51,586 nucleotides of DNA from a candidate division KSB1 bacterium (GTDB lineage: Bacteria; Zhuqueibacterota; Zhuqueibacteria; Thermofontimicrobiales; Thermofontimicrobiaceae): NCBI GenBank assembly GCA_034506395.1, contig JAPDPQ010000035.1:1-51586 (forward strand), written 5' to 3'. Below, one piece after another: positions 24,722 through 33,911 of the stretch (its first letter is position 1; the number at the start of each line of letters is the position of its first letter). The notes below the pieces were generated by a model. That model saw only the letters and a program-made list of their open reading frames with translations, had not been told where the DNA came from and searched no databases. The position numbers and the translations under genes were made by a program.

Positions 24722-26048
24722 AAAGTGTGTAAATTTATTTAGAAATCTTTAATTGGCTTATACTCCCAGTTTTCATTCAACATTTTAGATAAAGCGAGCA
24801 TGATTCTCAGACAACTTTGTTCATTGGGAAAAGTCTCCATGACCTTGATGCGTCGTCTAAATTCTTTGAATGCTCGTTCAATGACATTGGTGGAACGGAT
24901 TTTCGCCCAATGTCGATACGGGAACTGATAAAAGGCAATCAGTTCCTCCAAATCTTTTTCAAGGCAGTCAACGATGTGGGGGAGCTGTTGATGCCAGCGT
25001 GCCTGAAACTCGTTGAACCGTTGTCGTGCTTCGGCCTGGCTGGTGGCATAAAAAATGAGCTTGGCCTCAGCAGGAACAACGCCCCGCAAGCTGCGGGGAC
25101 ATTTGCCCACAATGTTTCTAATTTTGTGGACGATACAGCGCTGGATGGTCACCCCTGGTAATAGCGAACCCAGGGCACTGAGGAGACCAGCATTGCCATC
25201 GACGGTAACCAGTTTCAAGTGATCAGCGGAAAGCCCTCGTTGTAACAGTAGCAACAACAGACTTTCCCAACTGGCGGTTGATTCCCGACCGCCTAACAGG
25301 AATCCTAACAATTCTTTTTTACCGTCTTCGGTAATGCCAATAGCACAAAGTAATGCTTCCTTGGAGATCCAATGGCGCCTAATTTTCAAATTTACTGCAT
25401 CCAGAAACAGATAGCAAATCTGGTGGCTGATGGGACGATTCATCCATTTCAGATATTCTTCTTTCAGCACTTGATTACATCGGGAAACCGTGGTCGCACT
25501 ATAGTTGCGCCCCCAGATCGCTTGGGTGATTTTTTTCACCTTTCGGGTGCTGATGCCATTGACAAACAGATCAGCAATGGCTCGAGTAATCTTGTTTTCA
25601 CGGCGGTTCCATCGATGGAACAATTTGGTGATAAATCGCCCTGTTCGAGACCTGGGAATGGGAATAGCTTTGATGACACCAAATCGAGTCTCAAAGCTTC
25701 GGTAGCGAAACCCGTTTCTGGAATCAGTTCGATCATCAGATCGCTGATAAGGTGCTGCTCCAATAAACGTTTCAAATTCATCATTAATCGTGTTAATGAT
25801 GGTAATTCGGGCAATATGCCGAAGCTGTTGTTCCAGCATATCAAAGAACTCTTCACCATTGGGTATCAATTGGTCAGTGGTTTCAAATAAATTATCAGAA
25901 CTATTTTCTTGACAATCAGCATATTTAATAGCAACATTTTCCATGAACGAATTCCTCCAGATAATTTCAAGATGATGATTGGTCAATTTTGAAATACTGG
26001 AAGAATAAGCCCTTTTTATGAAAATTGCAATTGAAATTTACACACTTT
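24722..26048 (-). mobile_element. IS256-family insertion sequence
   Basis: A complete element of 1327 bp bounded by 15-bp perfect terminal inverted repeats: AAAGTGTGTAAATTT at 24722-24736 and its complement at 26034-26048. It contains one transposase gene on the minus strand. The 8-bp flanks are AGTTTCCA on the left and AGGTTATA on the right, matching at only 5 of 8 positions, so no clean target duplication is seen. The element separates the T9SS gene from a decayed copy of the transglutaminase-like gene. Confidence 0.92.
24739..25944 (-). CDS. IS256-family transposase
   Basis: A 401-residue mutator-type DDE transposase. The catalytic acids are recognisable: Asp182 (CYLFLDAVNLKIR), Asp249 (VTVDGNAGL) and Glu356 (IRSTNVIERAFKEFRRR). 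IQRCIVHKIRNI, between the second and third acids, is typical of the family. ATG 25944 is chosen because GGAGGAATTC precedes it; an upstream TTG at 25986 is unsupported. The frame is intact and full-length, so the element may be active or recently so. Confidence 0.95.
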   Translation of the reverse strand: MENVAIKYADCQENSSDNLFETTDQLIPNGEEFFDMLEQQLRHIARITIINTINDEFETFIGAAPYQRSDDRTDSRNGFRYRSFETRFGVIKAIPIPRSRTGRFITKLFHRWNRRENKITRAIADLFVNGISTRKVKKITQAIWGRNYSATTVSRCNQVLKEEYLKWMNRPISHQICYLFLDAVNLKIRRHWISKEALLCAIGITEDGKKELLGFLLGGRESTASWESLLLLLLQRGLSADHLKLVTVDGNAGLLSALGSLLPGVTIQRCIVHKIRNIVGKCPRSLRGVVPAEAKLIFYATSQAEARQRFNEFQARWHQQLPHIVDCLEKDLEELIAFYQFPYRHWAKIRSTNVIERAFKEFRRRIKVMETFPNEQSCLRIMLALSKMLNENWEYKPIKDF

Positions 26049-26681
26049 AGGTTATACTACCTTGACTTTTTTCAGAATTGTCCAGTCGCCGAGGGCGAGA
26101 AAGGAGCTTACAAGGTTATTGATAGCCCTTGAGGAGCTCAAATATGGTAAGCGATCACAGGGTTGGAATAAAAATCTTTAACATCCCCTCAATCCCCTAC
26201 GTTGGCGGGTATTTCCTGCGGTCGCTTCATAGAGGAAATTGCTATAGCCACCCTATTGAAGGAGGCCAGAAGGGATGTCAAGAAAGTAGAGGCATAGCTG
26301 CTATTTTTTATCCCCCTGTGATCGGTTACCAATTATACTCCGCAAGGGCTCTGATTTTGGATATATATGCGATTGTCAGATTCCGAGTCATTTGCTGGGA
26401 TTTATTGCGACATGTCGGGGTCGGAGGTTGGAAATGTGGTAGAGGAGAGCGTTAATTTTAATGATACGCATATGCAACGCAATCCATGGAGAGTTCGAGT
26501 TCGGTTGTGCGATTGGCCAAATGAGCGAACCTATCTTGGATGATCGTCTCATGATTTATCAGAGTCGCTTTATGATTGTGGATGGGGATAAGATAGGTGA
26601 TCCTCAATCGATCTAAACCCGAGTCAGTCATCTTTTATTGAATGCTCTTTAAAGCTTGGATAGTTTTGAACTGCAGAAGCA
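26049..26681. other. Decayed-gene spacer right of the IS
   Basis: No intact gene. It contains a remnant of the 22394-23494 gene (see 26390-26511). After the remnant, a short frame MSEPILDDRLMIYQSRFMIV (to about 26617) could be another coding fragment, unrecognised. Confidence 0.5.
26390..26511 (+). pseudogene. Remnant of a second transglutaminase-like gene copy
   Basis: DNA here parallels 22694-22810. The frame reads FAGIYCDMSGSEVGN and ESVNFNDT, against YAGIYADMSGSGIGD and QSVNFNDT in the intact gene. The match continues past a 1-bp deletion in the CGCATATGC stretch (CGCAATATGCC in the intact copy), which destroys the frame. It shows that a tandem paralog once existed and was broken, probably around the IS256 insertion. 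Confidence 0.75.
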
Positions 26682-27749
26682 TTATCGAATCCGTACGGCC
26701 TTTTCCTGGGCGATGAGCGCTAATTCCGCTGCTTTGAATGTATGCTCTTGGGGCATGGCGTTTTGGGTTCGATTTAAACAATCCAATATTAGCTGCCCAA
26801 AATACGGAAATCCGACTTTGCCTTTAAGGGCAAAATGTTTTTCACCTTTACCATTGACCAGATAGAGGTGATCTCCATCTTCAGATCTGGCTACATCAAT
26901 ATATTTTCTCATTTCGATATAGCCATCTGTGCCCAAGATAAAGGTACGGCCATCGCCCCAAGTGCGTAAGCCATCGGGAGTAAACCAATCCACTCGAAAA
27001 TAATTGGTAGCGCCATTATCGGCAATGAGATTGGCCTCTCCGAAATCCTCCAGTTCGGGGTACTGGGGATGATTGAAATTGGCCACATGGCTGGATACTA
27101 CGGTAGCATCTTTTGCCCCAGCGTAAAATAAAAATTGCTCAACCTGATGGCTGCCAATGTCGCAAATGATGCCGCCATATTTTTCTTTGATGAAAAACCA
27201 AATGGGACGTGAGGCGGCATTCAAACGATGGGGGCCGAGTCCAATCACTTGAATGACGCGACCGATTGCTCCCTGCTCGATCAATTGTCCAGCGAAAACG
27301 GCGCTTTCGTTTTGCACCCTTTCGCTGTAACAGACCGCCCAGATCCTGCCGGTTTCCTTCACCTTCTTTCTCGCAGCCTCAAGCTGTGATAAAGTGGTGA
27401 AAGGCGCCTTGTCCGAGAAAAAATCCTTATTATGATTCATCACCCGAAGTCCGAGTGGGCCGCGCTCTGAGGGGATGTGGGCAGTTGCCACTAATTTGAT
27501 GGTTCGATCCTCTAAAATTTCATATTCTGATGAAACCGATTTCGCAGCAGGAAATTGTTTGATGAATTCTGCAACTTTTCTGGGGTCTTCATCAAATACT
27601 TTCACAACGGTAGCCCCTGCCGCCTCTAATCCCTGGCACATCCCATAAATGTGGCCATGTTCCAAACCAATTGCGGCAATGGGGAATTCGCCTTTTTCAC
27701 AAACTTGTTGCACAAATGCTTTTGGAGCATCAGTCATGCCATCTTGCAT
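26682..27749 (-). CDS. Gfo/Idh/MocA family oxidoreductase (divergent)
   Basis: A 355-residue NAD(P)-dependent sugar dehydrogenase-like protein. The N-terminal Rossmann motif is degenerate (AAIGLEHGHIYGM). The usual EKP is replaced by SDKAPF at the catalytic-lysine position. CDIGSHQVEQFLFYAGA corresponds to the substrate-binding block. ATG 27749 follows GGAGGAAGCG. It is last in a minus-strand run of carbohydrate genes and may oxidise or epimerise a sugar or uronate made by the upstream enzymes. The substrate is unknown. Confidence 0.85.
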   Translation of the reverse strand: MQDGMTDAPKAFVQQVCEKGEFPIAAIGLEHGHIYGMCQGLEAAGATVVKVFDEDPRKVAEFIKQFPAAKSVSSEYEILEDRTIKLVATAHIPSERGPLGLRVMNHNKDFFSDKAPFTTLSQLEAARKKVKETGRIWAVCYSERVQNESAVFAGQLIEQGAIGRVIQVIGLGPHRLNAASRPIWFFIKEKYGGIICDIGSHQVEQFLFYAGAKDATVVSSHVANFNHPQYPELEDFGEANLIADNGATNYFRVDWFTPDGLRTWGDGRTFILGTDGYIEMRKYIDVARSEDGDHLYLVNGKGEKHFALKGKVGFPYFGQLILDCLNRTQNAMPQEHTFKAAELALIAQEKAVRIR

Positions 27750-27918
27750 CGCTTCCTCCGTCGTTATTCATTTTGGCCTGGTTTGCTATTTCAACAATAA
27801 ACCGATCTGTTAGCTCGGATGATAAAAATACAATGGTGAGGTATTGGGGAAAAGGCTGTTAATTCTATCCAGTTCTGCTTTTTCATTATCGCAATATTGC
27901 AAATTCCTGCTTTTGATA

Positions 27919-28959
27919 TTAATGAAAATTTTGCAAAAGGAAGATCGGCCTGCCTTCTTTTGATGACCGATAAACTGCCAGCACGACTTCCAGTGCCTTT
28001 TTCCCTTCATTACCAGTGACCAGCGGTTCGCGATCGTTCTGAATTGCATCGATAAAATCATGATATTGGGCCAGATGTTCCTCGTGGCCTATTGCCATCG
28101 GATCAGAAAAACCGCTTTTGTGTGTGGCAGATTCAATGTCTTGGATATCTTTCTCTCCTTCGATATCCCAGGTTTTGATTTTTCCGCCTTCTAGAACCAC
28201 TGAACCTTTTTCGCCGTGGATATCCAATCGCTCTGGGAAGCCAGGGAAGATACTGGTGGATCCTTCAATGACCCCCAAGGCACCGGTTTTAAAAGTGAGC
28301 AGCGCCACGCCCAGGTCTTCGGTTTCGATTTGATGAGTGAAAGTGCCGATCTTCCCATAGACTGAGTCTACTGGGCCCATCATCCATTGCAGCAGATCGA
28401 TGGTATGGATGGACTGATTGATCAGAGCGCCGCCGCCATCCCATTGCCAGGTCCCGCGCCAACCGCCTGCGTTGTAATATTCCTGGGTGCGGAACCATTT
28501 AATGGATGCATTTCCAAGGATCAATTTTCCAAGTTTGCCCTGTTGGATTGTCCCTCTCAGCCGTTGGACCGCTTCGCCGAACCGATGCTGAAAAATGACT
28601 GTCAATTTTACTTGTGCTTTCTGACAAGCCTGGATAATTTGATCGGCTCGTTCTAAGTTGATCTCAATTGGCTTTTCAACGAGCACATGCTTTCCCGCTA
28701 AGGCAGCGGCAACAGCAGGTTCAAGATGCATCCCGCTGGGTGTGCAAATGCTCACAACATGGATATCCTCTCGCTCGATCAAATGATGAAAGTCGGTATA
28801 GTAAGGAACGCCGTATTTCTGCCCAGCCCTCTTCGCTTTTTGTTCAGAACGGCTGCAAACCGCTACGAGCTGGCAATTCTCTAATTGTTGAATGCATCGG
28901 GCATGAATGGCCGAGACATTTCCCGCGCCTATAATTCCAAAACCGAGTTTTTTCACCAT
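27919..28959 (-). CDS. Gfo/Idh/MocA family oxidoreductase
   Basis: A 346-residue NAD(P)-dependent dehydrogenase. The Rossmann motif is GIIGAGNVSAIHA (8-20), and the catalytic EKP is at 95-97 (HVLVEKPIE). The C-terminal alpha/beta domain has GGGALINQSIHTIDLLQWM, typical of the family. It lies 169 bp upstream of the second, more divergent member. Possible roles include keto-sugar formation feeding the class-III aminotransferase or oxidation of an inositol-like ring; the sequence does not decide. Confidence 0.88.
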   Translation of the reverse strand: MVKKLGFGIIGAGNVSAIHARCIQQLENCQLVAVCSRSEQKAKRAGQKYGVPYYTDFHHLIEREDIHVVSICTPSGMHLEPAVAAALAGKHVLVEKPIEINLERADQIIQACQKAQVKLTVIFQHRFGEAVQRLRGTIQQGKLGKLILGNASIKWFRTQEYYNAGGWRGTWQWDGGGALINQSIHTIDLLQWMMGPVDSVYGKIGTFTHQIETEDLGVALLTFKTGALGVIEGSTSIFPGFPERLDIHGEKGSVVLEGGKIKTWDIEGEKDIQDIESATHKSGFSDPMAIGHEEHLAQYHDFIDAIQNDREPLVTGNEGKKALEVVLAVYRSSKEGRPIFLLQNFH

Positions 28960-29445
28960 GATTTGCCTGTTTAATTAAATTGATAAGCTCATCTAAGTAA
29001 CGGATGATATCTTTCATTGTATCCATGAAATCGAATCGAAATGGATACAGGTAATCATCCATTGTCGCAGTAAAATAGCTGGCAGAGGTTTCCCGCGATT
29101 CAGCTAAGTAGTTTTAGCGAAAACTCACCTCAATGTCATTTCGAATGTGGGGAGAAAGCTCCAGATGAAATGATTTCAATACTACCAGATTCCTCCCTTC
29201 GTTAGGAATGACATTTATGCTAAAAACTTAATAGATTTCGTTCAAGCACTAATAATTAGGTCTTCGTCGCATATGCAACCCGTCTTTGAATCGGGATTCA
29301 ATCGGCAAACCCCACCTCGTTTCGGCAGGAACATGATGCTTTCATGTTAATTTGATCAGAGGAGTCAAAAAATAGTTTGAACCCATCAGAAAATCAGAAC
29401 CAGAGAAGCTTTATTCAGGTTCTAAATTTTTGTAGGAGGAAATCT
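28960..29445. other. Spacer with one dispersed palindrome
   Basis: A non-coding stretch of 486 bp. It carries a copy of the GTCATTTCGA palindrome family at 29134-29214 and nothing else recognised. No riboswitch or tRNA fold was noticed. Confidence 0.5.
29134..29214. repeat. Dispersed palindrome, diverged copy
   Basis: The arms are GTCATTTCGAATGTGGGGAG and the partly complementary AGATTCCTCCCTTCGTTAGG, ending GAATGACATT. It belongs to the GTCATTCCGA family. Confidence 0.75.
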
Positions 29446-30267
29446 TCATTTGTCCATCAAGCGTTTCATATATTCGACATAATGTGGAAACGCAATCTCG
29501 GGATCTGGCAGCTCGGGATGCCATCGCTTTTCCCATTCGAATGAGAGATAGCCAATATATCCGCCCTGTTTGAGTACATCATAAATTTGACGAAGGGGAA
29601 GATCGCCTTCGCCCATTAGGCAGGGCGTAAATCCCAGTGCAGTATCGGGCGCAATTTTCGAATCCTTCCAATGCGTGTGATAAACCCACTTTCCGATTTT
29701 TTCCCAGGTCTGTTCCGGAACCTCGCCGATGAACATGAAAGGATGATTCACATCCCATAATATGCCAACTTGATTAGAATCGACCAATTCCATCAGCGCT
29801 TTGAAGTGGTCCGCTGCCATCCAATCCTCATGGGTTTCAACGATGATTTTCGCATCCAGATCATCTAGGATTTCGATCATTTGAAACAGGGTGATAGCCG
29901 CCTGTTCGATCGCCTGGTCCCAAGAGAGCCCCCCGATATTGCCGCCAAAGATTCTGATGAAAGGCGCATTGAATTTTTCGCACCGCTCGGCATAGCGCTT
30001 CAGCTCTTCAATATGTCCCGCTCGTTTCGATTTGTCGGGTTCGGACATCCGAATCGAGCTGGCGAAGCAAACCAGTTCGATTTCAGCGTCGAGGAATTTA
30101 TCCCTGGTCTCGTTGATTCGATGTCGAAATTCAGGCAATCGCGTGACATCGAGCTGGTCTTTAATCCCGCGAATCTCAATGCCTTGGAAACCGAACATTT
30201 TTGCCCGTGTGATGACCGTATCAAGATCCCAATATGGACAGCCAAGAGTGGAAAATGACAGTTTCAT
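29446..30267 (-). CDS. Sugar phosphate isomerase/epimerase-like TIM barrel
   Basis: A 273-residue xylose-isomerase-like TIM barrel (AP endonuclease 2 superfamily). Marks are MKLSFSTLGCPYWDLD, FQGIEIRGI, APFIRIFGGN, AKIIVETHEDW, VGILWDVNHPF and WVYHTHWKDSK, which carry the Glu/Asp/His metal ligands of the fold. ATG 30267 follows AAAGGATAAA; an upstream in-frame start at 30297 is less likely. It lies 45 bp after the aminotransferase gene. It probably isomerises or epimerises a keto-sugar in the catabolic route of this locus. Confidence 0.88.
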   Translation of the reverse strand: MKLSFSTLGCPYWDLDTVITRAKMFGFQGIEIRGIKDQLDVTRLPEFRHRINETRDKFLDAEIELVCFASSIRMSEPDKSKRAGHIEELKRYAERCEKFNAPFIRIFGGNIGGLSWDQAIEQAAITLFQMIEILDDLDAKIIVETHEDWMAADHFKALMELVDSNQVGILWDVNHPFMFIGEVPEQTWEKIGKWVYHTHWKDSKIAPDTALGFTPCLMGEGDLPLRQIYDVLKQGGYIGYLSFEWEKRWHPELPDPEIAFPHYVEYMKRLMDK

Positions 30268-30312
30268 ATCAAGATTTATCCTTTCAATTAACCACAAAAA
30301 TCTTCTATTGTC

Positions 30313-31548
30313 TTAAAGATCGGATTTCAGATGATAAATCTCATCGTTAAAAACTTCCAGTGTATATTCAATGTCGCTTTCTGAAAGCGATGCGATCACA
30401 CAAAGCGAAACGCCTGTTCCATCCTGCCTCACCAGAATCCCCCTGTCAGCGCATTGTTGAATAAATTTTAGCGTCAATTCCCTCTTTTTGTCAGCATCGT
30501 GAATTGTAAATTCAAATTTCACCGCCGGAGTTGGATCCATCAAGTTCATTCCAAAGTCGCTCTTTTGGCTGATGTCCCTCAACCCAGTCCGCAACCGATC
30601 TGCTATATCGTACAATCGTTCGATGATGTGTTCCTCTTCGATGATTTTGATAGTTTCGATAGCCGCAGCGATGGAGAGGGCTTCGCTGGCGAAGGTGGAG
30701 GTGATGAGATTGTCTTTCAGGGGCACCATCAATTCCTTTTTTCCAACAAGCACCGAGATCGGCATGCCGTTAGCCATGCTTTTCCCGAAGGCGGCCAGAT
30801 CAGGAATGACGTGATATTTGTCCTGCGCTCCTCCCATCGCCCAACGAAACCCGGTGATGATCTCATCGAAGATGAGCACAATACCCTTTTGATCCGCCAG
30901 CTTTCTAATTTTCTGGAGAAAGTTATCCTTTGGCTCCACACCATAAGCGGCTGGGGTGAGAATGATGCAGGCGATTTTTCCATCGTGTTTGTCAATTAAT
31001 TTTTCCAACTGGGGATAATTATTGAACTCAAAATCTTCGATCAAACTTTTATAGCAAGCAGGAATCCCTTGCTCGCCTATTTTCGCTGCCCACCAATCAT
31101 GCCAGCCATGATAGCCACAGCTCAAGATCATCTCTTTCCCAGTTGCTAATCTGGCGGCGCGCACTGCAGCCGAAGTGACCTCCGCGCCCGTCTTCATGAT
31201 TTTCACCATTTCAGCACAGGGGATTTTTGCGATGAGCATTTCGCTCAACTCAACTTCATTGGGGCTGGGCAATGAAAACAGGCTTCCCTTACCCAATTGC
31301 TCGATGATTTTGGCTTGAATCCTGGGGTGATTATAGCCGATATTGATCGGCGCCAGGGCAGCGATATAATCGATATATTTGTTGCCATCGATATCCCAAA
31401 CATAAGCGCCCTCAGCCCGCTCGATATAGGCAGGAAAGTGCTCCATGTCTAAAAGATTATAGACCCGTTTGGCGTTGGTATTGGTGCCGCCGGGAATGAT
31501 CTCCATTGCGTGGGCAAAGAGTTTTTTTGATTTTTCAAGGTTCAACAT
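30313..31548 (-). CDS. Class III aminotransferase, glutamate-1-semialdehyde aminomutase-like
   Basis: A 411-residue PLP enzyme. It shows the class III pattern: IIPGGTNTNAKRVY at the N-terminus, MKTGAEVTSAAVRAARLATG, FDEIITGFRWAMGG (Asp228), and the Schiff-base Lys256 in LAAFGKSMANGMPISVLVG. It resembles HemL-like enzymes, but it sits in a carbohydrate locus and not with tetrapyrrole genes. Transamination of a keto-sugar or other carbonyl is therefore more likely than 5-aminolevulinate synthesis. A similar HemL-like subset acts on sugar or amino-acid side chains. The substrate is unproven. Confidence 0.87.
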   Translation of the reverse strand: MLNLEKSKKLFAHAMEIIPGGTNTNAKRVYNLLDMEHFPAYIERAEGAYVWDIDGNKYIDYIAALAPINIGYNHPRIQAKIIEQLGKGSLFSLPSPNEVELSEMLIAKIPCAEMVKIMKTGAEVTSAAVRAARLATGKEMILSCGYHGWHDWWAAKIGEQGIPACYKSLIEDFEFNNYPQLEKLIDKHDGKIACIILTPAAYGVEPKDNFLQKIRKLADQKGIVLIFDEIITGFRWAMGGAQDKYHVIPDLAAFGKSMANGMPISVLVGKKELMVPLKDNLITSTFASEALSIAAAIETIKIIEEEHIIERLYDIADRLRTGLRDISQKSDFGMNLMDPTPAVKFEFTIHDADKKRELTLKFIQQCADRGILVRQDGTGVSLCVIASLSESDIEYTLEVFNDEIYHLKSDL

Positions 31549-31749
31549 TTCAAAGGATCCTTTAAAAAGAAACGTGTCAATCCGAGCACAGCGAGAAGTC
31601 CAATTTGAAAACGATAAATCTTTGTTATGAGATTTATGATGGAAGATTCATTCGAAACGACCAGAAGATCAAATGCAACCAGAATGTGTGAAAAAAGACA
31701 TCTGCAACGTGACCCTTCCCACGAAGCGTGCAATTATATTTTTTTAGAA

Positions 31750-33774
31750 TCAGATCACAACAGTTAATTTTGGATAAATTTCTCTCGTCACAATTTTAAC
31801 TTGGATCTTCTGACCATTTTCTACCGCTACTAAACTCCAGCCATTTTTAATCTTCTTCAAATTGAGTACTGGAGGTAAATCATCGTTCCGAATCGCCGCT
31901 GCAGCCGTGATCAAAACGACCTTATTTCCAGCTTTTTTAGACACCACCTCCATGAACGGATAGACGCCATGCTCTTCTGGGACAGGGAATCTATTGGTGT
32001 TCAATTGGATGCCATGATCGCCATCGCATATCCCAACCAATTTCGCCTGAGGACGAAAGAAGGTGAACTTGTTGCCAGCAATTTGGATCTTTCCGTTTTT
32101 GTCCTCATTGTCAACGAACCACCTCGCTTTGAAATCCGCCGGTTGATGGTTGGTCTGAAGCACATCCACCACTAAAATTAATCTCATTTCAGGAACTGCC
32201 AGCATCGTGCGATTGACGTTTTGGACATTTTGGTTCACCAATTGATATGCGTGAGTTGCATCGCTGGTGACTATCGCATAGCGATCGGTTTTTTCTTCTC
32301 TCACGACTTTCGCTTCGGCTAAAGACGCGTTGGTTCCTTCCCGTCCATCATGATACTGATGGCCCTTGTCGTCGATCAAAACCGTGTTATGGGCAGGTGA
32401 GGTACGCAGCCGCCAGGCAGGATGTTGATGGTTGTAAGGCGGATGCCAGGCATCCACCAAAAGATTTTCCGCAAAGCATTTCAGGATCAGGCTGTTTCGA
32501 TCGGCATGTTCATGATTGGCAGGCCCGCCACTGCGCAAAGCGACCACAAAATCGTCTTTTTCAAACCCAGTCGAAACGATAACCCAACCAATATCGAAAT
32601 GGCGATAAAACCATGAGCCAGTGGGTTTAAGCGAAGCAATGGTTGGATCATAAAAGATAACGGAAAAAATGCGATGTTTCTGGGCATGATTTTCCGCAGC
32701 GAATTGAGCTATGCCATCGCGATACTTTTGAGCGACCCAGAAGGCCACGTCCGAAAAGAAGCCGCTACCACCATCGCCGAAATTCACATGCCCTTCAGGA
32801 TGCTGATGGCTTGGCATTCGGGTCATCAAAAAGAAATCGATGACTCCCCGCCAATTAATTTTTTCTGCCCAGTTGATATTCAATTTTCTTTCGAGGATAG
32901 CGAGCATGATGATCAATTCGCTGGCCGTATAATTGGCATAGCCAGATCCCTCGCTATAACTGCCATCTGAGGAGAACATATCGTAGAATTCGTGGTAAGT
33001 TTGCTCCACGACGCGCAACCATTCGGGCACTCGGGGATGACGGCCGTTGTAAAAGATCACCCCAAGAGCCAACGCGCTCATGGGCACGGCGCGCAGATTG
33101 GTCCGGGACAAGATCCACGGCCAGCGGCGCATGTCCCGATCCTCATAAAAGCTACTCTCCGGATCGAAACCCCAGCCGATCACTTTTTCCTTATTGAGCA
33201 TTCCCCAGCAACTGCGATAGCACGGCTCGATGCCTTTCTCCGGCAATTGCTGCAACACTTCTTTTTTCAAATCATCTGACAATAGCTCCTCGATCCATTC
33301 ATACGTCAGCACGAGGGTTTGCGTGGTGTAAGGCGCCCGCTGTAAGCCGATGACGTCTTTCCCTGCCTCGAGGAAATAATCCCATTTTTTGAATTGAATG
33401 ATTTTCTCCAGTGCAAGTTTCGCCATCCTGCCACGATGTGTGTTACCAGTGATAAAATAAATGAACGCCTCGCGCTGCAGAATATCGCAGAGCCGAGGCA
33501 AATGCCAGATCTGATTATTGAACTCGATGCCCGTCTCCATAAATTCTCGATCATGGGTCAGATCAGTATTCAGCATTTCATCCCAGAATTTTCTGAATAG
33601 CGGCAGTTCCAGCCGACGACGAATTTCTGGGATCTCCTCAGGCGAAAAAAGCAAGTTTAATTTTTCAGTTGATGTTTTAGAATTCAATTTTGATAATAAG
33701 CTCATTGGATGAAAAAAGAGCAAACTGGAAGTTAAGCCTGAAAGTTTTAAGAATTGTTTTCTGGTTAGCATCAT
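31750..33774 (-). CDS. Heparinase II/III-family protein (exported)
   Basis: A 674-residue protein. An N-terminal signal resembling a weak Tat signal (TRKQFLKLSGLTSSLLFF) precedes an alpha/alpha toroid of about 350 residues (with GWGFDPESSFYEDRDM and SDGSYSEGSGYANY). The C-terminal beta-sandwich begins around residue 400 and carries GGPANHEHADRNSLIL, with the conserved His-Asn cluster of the heparinase II/III family. Such enzymes eliminate acidic polysaccharides such as heparin, alginate or other uronates. It has AAGGAAAATTG upstream of ATG 33774. No sulfatase is nearby, favouring a non-sulfated uronate polymer. Confidence 0.87.
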   Translation of the reverse strand: MMLTRKQFLKLSGLTSSLLFFHPMSLLSKLNSKTSTEKLNLLFSPEEIPEIRRRLELPLFRKFWDEMLNTDLTHDREFMETGIEFNNQIWHLPRLCDILQREAFIYFITGNTHRGRMAKLALEKIIQFKKWDYFLEAGKDVIGLQRAPYTTQTLVLTYEWIEELLSDDLKKEVLQQLPEKGIEPCYRSCWGMLNKEKVIGWGFDPESSFYEDRDMRRWPWILSRTNLRAVPMSALALGVIFYNGRHPRVPEWLRVVEQTYHEFYDMFSSDGSYSEGSGYANYTASELIIMLAILERKLNINWAEKINWRGVIDFFLMTRMPSHQHPEGHVNFGDGGSGFFSDVAFWVAQKYRDGIAQFAAENHAQKHRIFSVIFYDPTIASLKPTGSWFYRHFDIGWVIVSTGFEKDDFVVALRSGGPANHEHADRNSLILKCFAENLLVDAWHPPYNHQHPAWRLRTSPAHNTVLIDDKGHQYHDGREGTNASLAEAKVVREEKTDRYAIVTSDATHAYQLVNQNVQNVNRTMLAVPEMRLILVVDVLQTNHQPADFKARWFVDNEDKNGKIQIAGNKFTFFRPQAKLVGICDGDHGIQLNTNRFPVPEEHGVYPFMEVVSKKAGNKVVLITAAAAIRNDDLPPVLNLKKIKNGWSLVAVENGQKIQVKIVTREIYPKLTVVI

Positions 33775-33911
33775 CAATTTTCCTTGTCTGATAAAATGAA
33801 GACACTCTCTTTTTCAAATGATAGAAGCGACCCAACTCATAACATTTTTCATCCATTGGGTTGCTATAATCCGTTGCAAAAAAAATTCTAATATGATCAA
33901 TACACCAAAAA

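Noticed and set aside
24714..26056. Perfect target-site duplication of the IS256 element
   Set aside because: The 8-bp flanks match only at five positions, so no duplication was claimed.
30313..31548. Housekeeping glutamate-1-semialdehyde aminomutase (hemL)
   Set aside because: No tetrapyrrole genes are nearby, and the gene sits in a carbohydrate locus.
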